Positions 20,162 through 32,300 of a DNA stretch of 64,000 bases are shown one piece after another. The translations under genes and the position numbers were made by a program. Location of the stretch: the NCBI RefSeq assembly GCF_902635505.1, contig NC_045432.1, positions 6,445,275-6,509,274 of the forward strand. The letters run 5' to 3'. Source of the DNA: Sarcophilus harrisii (taxonomy: Eukaryota > Chordata > Mammalia > Dasyuromorphia > Dasyuridae). Within the stretch, counting starts at the first letter, position 1. Each line of letters starts with the position of its first letter. The notes beneath the pieces are model-generated. The model did no database searches. It saw nothing but the letters and a program-made list of their open reading frames with translations, and was not told the origin of the DNA.

Positions 20162-20216
20162 CGCTGATGGGAATGCCTTTGACCCTGACCGGAATCACGA
20201 CCCAGTTGGAGGCATC
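20162..20216 (-). CDS. Candidate upstream exon of the unknown A gene (copy A2)
   Basis: It encodes DASNWVVIPVRVKGIPIS, then one leftover base before a gtgagag donor at 20,160-20,161. Joining that base to the acceptor at 18,707 keeps the frame of the 83-residue protein open and reads ISDRQPEQ across the join. Upstream the frame stays open to a strong acceptor near 20,435, but a 1.5-kb block present in copy A' is missing here, so that longer frame is probably an accident of the deletion. The peptide is not one I can name. Confidence 0.4.
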
Positions 20217-20631
20217 TCCCTCAGCAGTCTTGTCTCCCTTCCTACCTGGTTCAGTCCTGGCCCCCATGTCACTGCTGTATTTCCAAACTCCTCTCTCGGG
20301 CCCACACACACTGCCCAGTGCCCCTCCCAGGAACCAACGTCTCAGGGATGGGGTGTCTGCCCTAGCTGCTGCCCTGGATCCAGGATCCACCCATAGGGAG
20401 CCGGCCCCAAAGCCACAGGGCTCCAGTCCAGCTGCAGAAGTAGCAGAAGAGGCAGGAGGGTTAAGGAGAGCCTGTGATGGTCATTGATAGAAGATATGAG
20501 GCTGTTTGGAAGCAAAGGAAGAGAAACCAGTAGGAAGGGAGAGAGTAAAAACACCAAAGGGACAAGGGAGGACCTCAGTTCTATCATTGCCTCTTGTGGC
20601 AAGGGTTGAAGACCATGTCAGAGACCAGCTC
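20217..20631. other. Segment A2, distal part
   Basis: Matches 3,291-3,716 and includes the same minus-strand acceptor-like tract at about 20,435-20,465. Not assigned. Confidence 0.4.
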
Positions 20632-20668
20632 TCTCCAGGGGTCCATTGCCCTCTCCAGGGGTCCAATG
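20632..20668. repeat. 20-bp VNTR at copy junction (about 2 units)
   Basis: Third occurrence of the repeat at 3,717-3,832. Here it joins A2 to E2. Confidence 0.8.
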
Positions 20669-21270
20669 CTGCTTTCCCCTTCACTACAACTAAAGAGAGG
20701 AGAGCCTTTTTTTTACCCTTTCCCTTCCCAGCGGCTCCCTTCCTCTCCTGCTCTTTCCTTTCCTTTCTTTTCTGCTCTCCATCCCTCCTCTTCTCTTCCC
20801 TCCTCCCCCTCTCTTGTCCATTGGTCTTCTCTCTTTCTCTCCCGCGCCCCAATCACGTGATGGATTCTGTCCGACTTGTTTTGAAGTTGAAAACGCAGCC
20901 AAGCAGGAATTCGAGCACAGGAGACAGAAGCGATCCCAGTGATGATGTAGAGGCGATGCTTGGTCAGCAGCGCTGGAAACCAGCGGGCGTTTATTCAGGC
21001 GATCCCAGATTGCGGGCCATGGATCAACAGGACCAGGTTAGCAAAGAGCTGTTTAATAGGATGCTACAAAGTCACAGACAATCCACCCCCCCCAAGCAAC
21101 CCCCGAAACAGGCGAGCCCCCAGGCCACAACCACATTATTTCCTCCTCAATCTGGGGTATTCTTCTGGGCTAAACTTCCCTGTTCTAGGTGACAGAGGCC
21201 AAGGTCACCACCCTCCTGGTCTCAGGAGCAGGATCAAGCGCTGGCAAGTGAGGGAATCATAGCTGAGCAA
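20669..21270. other. Segment E2, truncated F8 3'UTR copy
   Basis: A pyrimidine tract is followed by sequence matching 10,030-10,411, including the AATAAA at 20,990-20,995 (minus strand). Past about 21,216 the match fades, and by 21,285 the sequence is minisatellite. The F8 exon 26 coding part and 22-bp VNTR that belong next are absent. Confidence 0.6.
20990..20995 (-). terminator. Poly(A) signal copy in E2
   Basis: AATAAA on the minus strand, the counterpart of 10,177-10,182. No F8 coding sequence lies upstream in this copy. Confidence 0.5.
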
Positions 21271-21284
21271 AAGGAGAAGTCTCA

Positions 21285-24200
21285 CCAGGGGCTTCCCTAC
21301 ACATAAAGGACAGTCCCTCCCCACTCAGGGGGTTCCTTAACAGGAAAGGACTGTCCCTCCATATTCAGGGCTTCCCAACAGGGAAAGGACAATCCCTCAC
21401 CACTCAGGGGGTTCTTAACCAAGAAAGGAGAATCCTCCCACTCAGAGAGGCTTCCCTTGCATGTAAAGGGACAGTTCCCCTCCACCAGGGGTTCCTCAGC
21501 GGGAAAGCCTGCCCAACTAAGGGGCTTCCTTAACAGGAAAGGAAGGTATCTCCCCACACAGGGGCTTCCTTAAAGGGAAAGGACAGTCCCACGCCACTCA
21601 GGGGGTTCCTTACAAGGAAACAACTGTCCCGCCCAAATAAGGGGGTTCCTAACCAGGAAAGAACAGTCCTCTCAATCCGGGGGTTTCTTATGTAAGGAAA
21701 GGAGTGTCCCTCCATATTCAGGGCTTCCCCACAGAGAAAGGACAGTTCCTCCCATACAGGCTTCCTTGAAGAGAAAGAACAGTCCCTCCCATTCAGGTCT
21801 CCCAAACAGGAAAGGAGAGAGTCCTCCCACTCAGGGGGGGGGGTTCCTAACATGGAAAGGACATTCCCTCCCCACTCAGGGGGTTCCTAACAAGGAAAGG
21901 ACTGTCCATCCATATTCATGGGCTTCCCTAGAGGTAAAGGACAGTCCCTCCCCACACAGGGGCTTCCTTAAGGGGAAAGGACAGTCCCACCCCACTGAGG
22001 GGATTCCTTACAAGAAAATACAACCTGCCCAACAGTGTCTTAACATGAAAGGACGGTCCCTCCCCACTCAGGGGGTTCCTTACAACGAAAATGTCTGTCC
22101 CGCCCAACTAAGGGGCTTCCTAACAGAAAGGAAGGTATCTCAATAATAGGCTTCCTTAAAGGGAAAGGACAGTCCCACGCCACTCAGGGGGTTCCTTACA
22201 AGGAAACAACTGTCCCGCCCAAATAAGGGGGTTCCTAACCAGGAAAGAACAGTCCCTCCCCAATCCGGGGTTTCCTTACAAGGAAAGGAGTGTCCCTCCA
22301 TATTCAGGGCTTCCCCACAGAAAGGACATGCCCTCCCCACACAGGCCTTGAAGAGAGAACCAGTGAACAGTCCCCTTCCCATTCAGGCTCTTCCTAAAAC
22401 AGGAAAGGAGAGTCCCTCCCCACTCAGGGGTTCCTACCAAGGAAAGGGACTGTCCATCCATATTCTCATGGGGTTTCTCAGAGGTAAAGGAGTCCCTCCC
22501 ACACAGGGGCTTCCTTAAGGGGAAAAAGAGCATCCCACCCCAGTGAAGGGGTTCAATATGGAAAATAACTGTCCTGCCCACCTAGGGGCTCTGTGAAAGG
22601 ACGGTGCCTCCCCACTCAGGGGGTTCCTTACAAGGAAATGACTGTCCCGCCCCACTCAGGGGGTCCTTAAAAGGAAAGGACTGGCCCTCCATATTCAGGG
22701 CTTCCCAACAGGGAAAGGACAATCCCTCCTCACAGGGGCTTCCTTAAAGGGAATGGACAGTCCTACCCCCACTGAGGACCTTACAAGGAAATAACTGTCC
22801 TGCCCCACTCAGGGGGTTCCTTAAAGGGAAAGGAGAGTCCCTCCCCACTCAGGGGGTTCCTAACAAGTAAATAACTGTCCCGCCCAACTAAGGGGGTTCC
22901 TTAACAAGAAAGGACGGTCCCTCCCACCTGTGGGGTTCCCTTACAAGGGAACAACTGTCCCAGCCAACTAAGGGGTTCCAACTAGGGAAAGGACCGTCCT
23001 CCCTCACACAGGGCTTCCTCACAAGAAAACTACCATCCTGCCCAACTAAGGCCCTGAACAGGGGAAAGGAAGGTGCCTCCTCACAGGGGCTTCCTTAAAG
23101 GAAAGGACAGTCCCACCCCTGCTGAGGGGGTTCCTTGCAAGGAAATAACTGTCCCGCCCAACTCAGGGGTTCCTGTGCTGAAAAGGGAGAGTCCTCCTGA
23201 CTCAGGGGGGTTCTTACAAGGAAATGACCGTCCTGCCCAACTAAGGGGTTCCTTCACGAAAGGAAGGCATCTCCCAACAGGGCTTCCCTAAAGCGGGAGT
23301 GGACAACCTCCCACCAGGGGTTCCCTAAAGGAAAGGACACCCCTCCACCAGGGGACTACAACAGAAGGGCCTGACCTCCCAATCAGGGCCTTCCCAGCGG
23401 GAAATGACGGTCCCGCCCCACTCAGGGGGTCCTTAAAAGGAAAGGACTGGCCCTCCATATTCAGGGCTTCCCCAACAGGGAAAGGACAATCCCTCCCCAC
23501 CAAGTGGGTTCCCCAACCAGGAAGGAGATCCTCCCCACCCAGGCTCTCAGATGTAAAGGACAGTTCCCTCCCCACTCAGGGGGTTCCTTAATAGGAAAGG
23601 ACAGTCCTACCCCACTGAGGGGATTCCTTACAAGGAAATAACTGTCCTGCCCCACTCAGGGGGTTCCTTACAAGGAAAGGAGGGTCCAACCCCACTCAGG
23701 GACTTCCTTAAGGAACGGAGAGTCCCTCCCACTCAGGGGGTTCAATGGGCAACAACTGTCCTGCCCAACTATGTGGGTTCCTCAACAGGGAAAGGACGGT
23801 CCTCCCACCAGGGGGTTCCTCCAAGGAAAATAACTGCCCTGCCTCACTCAGGGGTTTCAGGGAAAAAGGACAACCCTACCCACTCAGGGGCTCTTTAAAG
23901 GAAAGGAGTCCTTCCCCCACACAGGTTCCTCACCAGGAAAGGAGTGTCCTTCCCACTCAGGGGCTTCCTTAAAAGGAAATGACTGTCCCTCCATATTCAG
24001 GGCTTCCCAACAGGGAAAGGACAATCCCTCCCCACTCGAGGCTTCCTTGCATGTAAAGGACAGTTCCCTCCCCACTCAGGGGGTTCCTTACAAGGAAATG
24101 ACTGTCCCGCCCAACTAAGGGGGTTCCTAACCAGGAAAGGACTGTACCTCCTCACACAGGGGATTCCTTAAAGGGAATGGACAGTCCCACCCCACTGAGG

Positions 24201-26945
24201 GGGTTCCTTACCAGGAAAGGACATTCCCTCCCCACTCAGGGGATAACAGGAAAGGACAATCGCTCCACAATCAGGGGGTTCCTTACAAGGAAAGGAGAAT
24301 CCCTCCCCACTCGAGGCTTCCTCAGACAAAGGCCAGTTCCCACCCCACCTTAGGGCTCTTTAAAGAGAAGGACAATCCCTCCCCACCAGGGGTTCCCATA
24401 AGGAAAAATGACTGTCCAGCCCAACTAAGGGGGTTCCTTACAAGGAAATAACTGTCCGGCCCAACTCAGGTGGTTCCTTAAAAGGAAATGACTGTCCCTC
24501 CATATTCAGGGCTTCCCAACAGGGAAAGGACAATCCCTCCCCACTCAGGGGGTTCCTAACGAGGAAAGGACATTCCCTCCCCACTCAGGGGGTTCCTTAA
24601 CAAGAAAGGACGATCCCTCCCCACTCAGGGGGTTCCTTACAAGGAAATAAGTGTCCCAGCCAACTAAGGGGGTTCCCAACCAGGAAAGGACGGTCCCTCC
24701 TCACACAGGGGTTTCCTTACAAGAAAATGACTGTCCTGCCCAACTAAGGGGGTTCCTTAAAAGGAAAGGACAGTCCCTACCCACTCAGGGGCTTCCTTAA
24801 AAGGAAAGGACAGTCCCTACCCACTCAGGGGCTTCCTTAAAAGGAAAGGACGATCCTTCCCCACTCAGGGGATTCCATAACAGGAAAGGATAATCCCTCC
24901 ACAATCAGGGGGTTCCTTACAAGGAAAGGACAATCCGTCCCCACTGAGGGGTTCCCTTTACAAGGAAACAAATGGCCTGCCTAACTAAGGGGGGTTCCCA
25001 ACCAGGAAAGGACCGTCCCTCCCTGGCCAGGGCTTCCTTAAAGGGAAGGACAGCCCACCACTGAAGGGGTTCCTTGGCAAGGAAATAACGGTCCGCCCAA
25101 CTCAGGGGCTCTCAAAAGGAAAGGACGTCCCTCCCAATCATGGGGTTCCCTTAAGGCAGAAAGCCGACTGTCCCGCCCAACTAAGGGGGTTCCCAACCAG
25201 GAAAGCGATCGTCCTCCCTCACAGGGGCTCTCAAAGGGAATGGACAGTCCCACCCCACTGAGGGGGTTCCCCACAGGAAACAACTGTCCCGCCTAACTCC
25301 GGGGTGGGGTTCCTTAACAGGAAAGGACGGTCCCACCCCACTGAGGGATTCCCATAAGAAAACAACTGCCTGCTCACTCAGGGTTTCAAAGAAAAGGACA
25401 GTCCGTCCCCACTGAGGGGGTTCGTTGCTGAAAGGGACCTCCCACCTGTGGGACCTCACACGGAATGACCGTCCCTCCCACTCAGGGCCTTCCCAGAAAG
25501 GAATCCCTCCCACTCAGGGGTCTTTAAAGGGAAAGTGACGGTCCTCTCACTCAGGGGGTTCCTTACAAGGAAATGACTGTCCCGCCCAACTAAGGGGGTT
25601 CCTTAACAGGAAAGGAAGGTATCTCCCCACACATGGGCTTCCTTAAAGGGAAAGGACAGTCCCACGCCACTGAGGGGGTTCCTTACAAGGAAATAACTGT
25701 CCTGCCCAACTCAGGGGGTTCCTTAAAAGGAAAGGACAGTCCGTCCCTACTCAGGGGGTTCGTTCAAGGGAAAGGACAATTCCTCCACACTCAGGGGGTT
25801 CCTTACAAGGAAATAACTGTCCCACTCCACTGAAGGGGTTCATTACAAGGAAATAACGGTCCCGCCCAACTAAGGAGGTTCCTAATAGGGAAAGGTTTGG
25901 TCCCCACTCAGGGGTTCCTTAAAGGGTGACAACCTCCCACCCAGGGGTTCACAAAGAAAACACCGCCCCGCCCACAGGGTTCCCCATATGGGAAAGGACT
26001 GTCCCTCCACATTCAGGGCTTCCCAACAGGGAAGGACACCCTCCCACCAAGGGTTCCTAACCAGGGAGAAAGGGAGTGTCCTCCCACCCAGGCGTTCCCT
26101 TAAAGGGAAAGGACGTCCTCCCACCAAAAGCTTCCTGCATGTAAAAGGACAGTTCCCCTCCCAAGACCAGGGGGTTCCTTAAAAGGAAAGGACGGTCACT
26201 CCCCATACAGGGGCTTCCTTAAAGGGAAAGGACAGTCCCAGCCCACTCAGGGGGTCCTTACAAGGAAAGGACTGTCCCTCCATATTCAGGGCTTCCCAAT
26301 AGGGAAAGGACAATCCCGCCCAACGGGGTTCCTGAATAGAAGTGACGGTCCTCCCACCCGGGGTTCCTAACCAGGAAAGGACGGTCCCTCCCCATTCAGG
26401 GGATTCCTTAAAAGAAAAGGACATTCCCTCCCCACTCAGGGGGTTTGTTGAAGGGAAAGGACAATCTCTCCCCACTCAGAGGGTTCCTCAATATGAAAGG
26501 ACAGTCCCTCCCCACACTGGGGTTTCCTAACCAGGAAAGGAGAATCCCTCCCCACTCAAGGCTTGCTTGCATGCAAAGACAGTTCCCTCCCCACTCAGGG
26601 GGTTCCTTACAAGGAAAGGACAGTCCCTCCATATTCAGACCTTCCCCACAGAGAAAGGACAGTCCCTCCCCACTCAGGGGGTTCCTAACCAGGAAAAGAG
26701 AGTCCCTCCTCACTCAGGGGTTTACCCAAATGGAAAGGACAATACTTCCACACTGGGGGGGTTCCTTACAAGGAAATAACTGTCGCTCCCCACTCAGCAA
26801 GTTACTTACTAGGAAAGGAGACTCCCTCCCCACTCAGGGGGTTTCTTAACAGGAAAGGACTGTCCCTTCATGTCTAGGGCTTCCCCACTGAGAAAGGTCA
26901 ATCCTTCCCCACTAAGGGGGTTCCTCACAAGGAAATAACATTCCC
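21285..26945. repeat. 40-bp minisatellite, part 1
   Basis: These are degenerate tandem units of nominal 40 bp. Each holds TTCCTTnnnAGGAAA, then GGACnGTCCCTCCCCACTCA and a G run. The commonest core, TTCCTTACAAGGAA, is a perfect inverted repeat (6-bp arms, 2-base loop). Recurrent unit types can be told apart: 'gactgtcccgcccaactaa', 'ccatattcagggcttcccaacag', 'cacacaggggcttccttaaag', 'cgaggcttccttgcatgtaaag'. Intact runs alternate with gapped ones. No gene is seen, and short open frames on both strands follow the repeat. Confidence 0.92.
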
Positions 26946-26949
26946 TCCC

Positions 26950-29345
26950 CACTAAGGTGGGAACAGAGGGAGGGAAGGGATGAGATGGAGGAGGAAGGAG
27001 GGAGGAACACAGGGAGGGAAGGCGGGAATTGGAGGGGGGAGGAGGGTGGAATAGAGGTTGGGATTGGGAGGAAAGGAGGAGGGTGGAGGTGGGAACAGAG
27101 GGAGGGAAGGGAGGAATTGGAGGAGGGAGGAGGGAGGAACTCAGGGAGGGAAGGCGGGAATTGGGGGGAGGAGGGGTGGAACAGAGGTTGATCAGAGGAA
27201 AAGAGGAGGGCAGAGGTGGGAACAGAGGAGTGGGAAGGGAGGAACTGAGCAGGAGGACAGAGGAACCAAGGAGGATAGTGGGAATTGGGGGGGGGAGGAG
27301 GGAGGAATAGAGGGTGGGATTGGGAGGAAGGGAGGAGGGTGGAGGTAAGAACAGGGGGAGGGAAGGGAGGAATTGGAGGAGGGAGGAGGGTGGAATAGAG
27401 GGTGGGCTTGGGAGGGAAGGAGGAGGGGGAGGGAACCGAGGAGTGAAGGGAGGGACTGAGGAGGGAGGAGGAGTGGATGAGGAGGGAAGGGAGGGATTGG
27501 AGGAGGGAGGAGGGTGGAACAGAGGGTGGGATTGGGATGAAAGAAGGAGGGTGGAGTTTGGAACAGAGGAAGGGAAGGGGGGGATGGGAGGAGGGAGGAG
27601 GGGGGAACAGAGGGAGGGAAGGGAGGAATGGGAGGAGGGAGGAGGGAGGAACCAAAGGAAGGGAAGGGGGGAACTGAGGGAGGGAGGAATGACAGGGAGT
27701 GGAAGGAGGAATTGGAAGAGGGAGGAGGGAGGAACAGAGGGAGGGATTGGGAGGAAAGGGGAGGGGTGGAGGTGGGACAGGAGGGAGGGAAGGAAGGAAT
27801 TGGAGGAGGGTGGAGGTGGGAACAGAGGGAGGGAAGGGAGGAATTAGAAGAGGGAGGAGGGAGGAACAGAGGGAGGGAAGGGAGGAATGGGAGGAGGGAG
27901 GAGGGTGGAGGGAGGAACAGGGAGGGAAGGCGGTAATTGGAGGGGGGAGGAGGGTGGAAGAGAGGGGCTTGGGAGGGAAGGAGGAGGGTGGAGGTGGGAA
28001 CAGAGGGAGGGAAGGGAGGGATTGGAGGAAGGAGAAACAGAGGGAGGAAGGAGGAATCAAGGAGGGAGGAGGGGTGGAAAGAGGGTGGGATTGGGAAAGC
28101 AGTGGAGGAGTGGAGGTGGGGAAGCTGAGGAGGGAAGGGAGGGATTGGAGGAGGGAGGAGGGAGGAAGAGAGGGTGGGATTGGGAGGAAAGGAGGAGGGT
28201 GGAGGTGGGAACAGAGGGAGGGAAGGGAGGAATTGGAGGAGGGTGGAGGTGGGAACAGAGGGAGGGAAGGGAGGAATTAGAAGAGGGAGGAGGGAGGGAG
28301 TGAATAGGGAGGGAAGGGAGGAATGGGAGGAGGAGGAGGGAGGAGGGAGGAACACAGGGAGGAACTTGGGAATTGGAGGGGGGAGGAGGGTGGAATAGAG
28401 GGTGGGCTTGGGAGGGAAGGAGGAGGGTGGAGGTGGGAAACAGAGGGAGGGAAGGGAGGGATTGGAGGAGGAGGAACAGAGGAGGGAAGGGACGAATTGG
28501 AGGAGGGAGGAGGGTGGAAAAGAGGGTGGGATTGGGAGGAAAGGGGGAGGGTGGAGGTGGGAACAGAGGGAGGAAGGGAGGGATTGGAGGAGGGAGGAGG
28601 GAGGAACAGAGGGAGGGAAGGGAGGGATTGGAGGAGGGAGGAGGGAGGAACAGAGGGAGGGATTGGAGGAAAGGGGGGGGGGTGGAGGTGTGAACAGAGG
28701 GAGGGAAGGGAGGCATTGGAGGTGGAGGTAAATGAGGGAGGAAGGGCTGGGAGATGGAGGCGGGTGGAGGAGGAAAGCAGTGTATAAAAGGCGGGAATTG
28801 AGGGGTGAGGATGGAGGAGGGAGGAACAAAACGAGGGTAGGGGGAATTGGAGGAGGGAGGAGGGAGGAACAGAGGGAGGGAAGGGAGGAACTGGAGGAGG
28901 GGAGGAGGCGGGGAAAGTGGGGACTGGGAGGAGGCAGGGAGGGTGAGGTGGGGAACAGAGGAGTGGAAGGGAGGATTGAAGGAGGAGAGGAGGAACAGAG
29001 GTGGATCGGAGGAAAGGAGGAGGCTGGAGGTTGGAATAGAGGGAGGGAAAGGTTGAGATGGAGGAGGGAGGAGGGAGGGACAGAGGGAGGGAATGATGGA
29101 ATTGGGGAGGGAGGAGGGAGGAAGAGAGGGTGGGACTGGGAGGAAAGGAGGAGGGGGAGGTGGGAACAGAGGGAGGGAAGGGGGAAATGGAGGGGGGGGG
29201 AGGGAGGAACAGAGGGAGGGAAGGGAGGAATGGGAGGAGGGAGGAGGGAGGAACCAAAGGAAGGGAAGGGGGGAATTGGAGGAGGGAGGAGGGAGGAGGG
29301 AACAGAGGGAGGGAAGGTTGAAATGGAGGAGGGAGGAGGGTTAGG
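26950..29345. repeat. GA purine block 1 (2.4 kb)
   Basis: The plus strand is nearly pure purine. Units of about 44-46 bp come in two main types: one with GGAACAGAGGGAGGGAAGGG and GGAATTGGAGGAGGG, the other with GGAATAGAGGGTGGGATTGG and a GGTGGAGGTGGG tail. The block starts after CTAAGGTGGGAACAG and ends in GGGTTAGGGTTAAAAATGAA. It gives very long open frames on both strands that are not genes. Confidence 0.93.
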
Positions 29346-32300
29346 GTTAAAAATGAAAATGAAAGGACTGTCCCTCCTCACACAGGGGCTTCCTTAAAGG
29401 GAAAGGACAGTCCCACCCCACTGAGGGGGTTCCTTACAAGGAAATAACTGTCCTGCCCAACTCAGGGGTTCCAACCGAAAGGGACCTCCCACAAAGGGCT
29501 TCCTTAAAGGAAAGGACACCTCCCCACTAGGGGGTTCCAAAGGAAATGACTGTCCTGCCCAACTAAGGGGGTTCTTTAAAGGAAAGGGCTCCCCCCAGGG
29601 GCTTCCCTTAAAGGAAAGGACAATCCCTCCCCACTCAGGGGGTTCCTTACATGGAAATGACTGTCCCTCCCCACTCAGGGGTTTCCTTAAAGGGAAAGGA
29701 CAGTCCCTACCCACTCAGGGGTTTCCTTAACAAGAAAGGACGGTTCCTCCCCACTCAGGGGGTTCCTTACAAGGAAATAAGGTCCTGCCTAACTAGGGGC
29801 CCTTAACAGGAAAGGAAGGCCTCCCAACAGGGTTTTAAGGAAAGGACAATCCCTCCCACTCAGGGGGTTCCGTACAAGGAAATGACTGTCCCTCCCACTC
29901 AGGGGTTTCCTTAAAGGGAAAGGACAGTCCCTCCCCACTCAGGGGCTTCCTTAAAGGGAAAGGACGATCCCTCCCCACTCAGGGGGTTCCTTACAAGGAA
30001 ATAACGGTCCCGCCCAACTCAGGGGCTTCCTAAAAAGGAAAGGGATCCTTCCCCACTCAGGGGTTCCTTAAGGGGGACTGTCTCCAATACAGGGCTTCCT
30101 TGCATGGAAGGACAGTTCCTCCCCTCTGGGGCTCTTAAAAGGGAAAGGAGGTCCTCCCACTCAGGGGTTCCTTTAAAGGGGCAGCCCACCCCACTCAGGG
30201 GGTTCCTTACAAGGAAAGGACTGTCCTTCCATATACAGGGCTTCCTTGCATGTAAAGGACAGTTCCCTCCCCTCTCAGGGGCTTCCTTAAAAGGAAAGGA
30301 CGGTCCCTCCCCACTCAGGGGCTTCCTTAAAGGGAAAGGACGGCCTCCCACTAGGGGCTTCCTTAAAGGAAGGAGAGTCCTCCCATAGGGGTTCCAAGGA
30401 AAGGGCACCCACCCCACTGAGGGATTCCTTTACAAGAAAAAATGTCCTCCCCCCCAGGGGCTTCCTTAAGAGAAAGGACAATCCCCTCCCATAGGGGTTC
30501 CTTACAAGGAAATGACTGTCCCGCCCAACTAAGGGGGTTCCTTAACAGGAAAGGAAGGTACCTCCCCACACAGGGGCTTCCTTAAAGGGAAAGGACAACC
30601 TCCCACTCAGGGGATTCCATAACAGGAAAGGACGGACCCTCCCCAATCAGGCCTTAGTGGAATGACGGTCCGCCCCACCAGGGGGTCCTTAAAAAGGGAA
30701 AGGACTGGCCTCTCAGAGTCTAGCCTCCCAACAGGGAAAGGACAACCTCCCACCAGGGGGTTCTTAACCAGGAAAGGAGAATCCTCCCACCTGTGCCTTT
30801 CCTTGCATGTAAGACAGTCTCCCACCAGGGGTTCCTAATAGGAAAGGACAGTCCTACCCCACTGAGGGGATTCCTTACAAGGAAATAACTGTCCTGCCCC
30901 ACTCAGGGGGTTCCTTACAAGGAAAGGAGGGTCCAACCCCACTCAGGGACTTCCTTAAAGGGAACGGAGAGTCCCTCCCCACTCAGGGGGTTCCTTACAA
31001 CGAAATGACTGTCCTGCCCAAGTAAGGGGGTTCCTTAACAGGAAAGGACGGTCTCCCACCAGGGGTTCCCATAAGAAAATAACTGCCCTGCCTCACTCAG
31101 GGTTTCCTAGCGAAGCACAGTCCTCACCACTCAGGGGCTTCCTTAAAAGGAAAGGAGTGTCCTTCCCCACACAGGGGGTTCCTTAACAGGAAAGGAGTGT
31201 CCCTCCATATTCAGGGCTTCCCAACAGGGAAAGGACAATCCCTCCCCACTCGAGGCTTCCTTGCATGTAAAGGACAGTTCCTCCCACTCAGGGGGTTCCT
31301 TTACATAAGGAAATGACCTGCCCAACTATAAGCCCCTAACCAGGAAAGGACTGTCCCTCCTCACACAGGGGTTTCCTTAAAGGGAATGGACAGTCCCACC
31401 CCACTGAGGGGGTTCCTTACCAGGAAATAACTGTCCGGCCCCACATGGGGGTTCCTTTATAGGAAAGGACGATCCTTCCCCACTCAGGGGGTTCCTTAAC
31501 AGGAAAGGAGTGTCCCTCCCCACTCAGGGGGTTCCTTACAAGGAAATGACTGTCCCCCCCCACCTAGGGCTTCTCTTTGAAGGAAGACAATGCCTCCTCA
31601 CTCAGGAGTCCTTACAAGGAAAGGACGGTCCTCCCACTCAGGGGGTTCCTTACAAGGAAATGACTGTCCTGCCCAACTCAGGGGTTCCTAAAGGAAAAGG
31701 CAACTCTTCTCACTAGGTTTCTTTATGAGGAAATAACTGTCCCACCACACTCAGGGGTTGCTCAGAAGGAAAGGACATTCCCTCCCCACTCAGGGGGTAA
31801 TTTACAACAAAGGACAGTCCCCCCATATTCAGGGGGTTCCTAACATGGAAAGGAATGTCCTTCCTGCTCAGGGGTTCCAAAGGGCGACAGTCCTCCCCAC
31901 TCAAAGCTTCCTCGGTATATAAAGGACAGCCCTCCCACCAGGGGTTCCTATGAGTGAAAGGACGGTCAAATACCCCACTCAGGTGGGGTTCATTGTCTGA
32001 AAGGACAACCCTCCCACCAGGGGTTCCCAACCAGGAAGAGTGTCCTTGCCCACCAGGGCGTTCCTTAAAGGGAAAGGACAATCCCTCCCCACTCAGGGGC
32101 TCCCAACCAGGAAGGAGAACTCCTCCCCACTCGAGGCCTTGTATGTAAGCACAGTCCCTCCCCACTCAGGGGTTCCTAATGGAAAGCACAAATCCCTCCC
32201 ACTGAGGGACTACAAGAAAATAACCGCCCTGCCTCACTCAGTTTCTTTAAAGGGAAAGGACAGTCCCCACCCACTCAGGGGGTTCTTAACAGGAAAGGAG

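Noticed and set aside
21285-26945. CRISPR-like alternation of repeat and spacer
   Set aside because: Units are back to back with no unique spacers and vary continuously. The context is a mammalian minisatellite.
29338-29352. Interstitial telomere
   Set aside because: Only about one and a half TTAGGG units; too short.
27192-29381. Very long open frames on both strands of the GA blocks (hundreds of codons, Pro/Ser-rich on minus, Gly/Glu/Arg-rich on plus)
   Set aside because: They follow from pure purine composition, which gives no stop codons in several frames. There is no start context, domain or splice signal, and unit composition changes freely.
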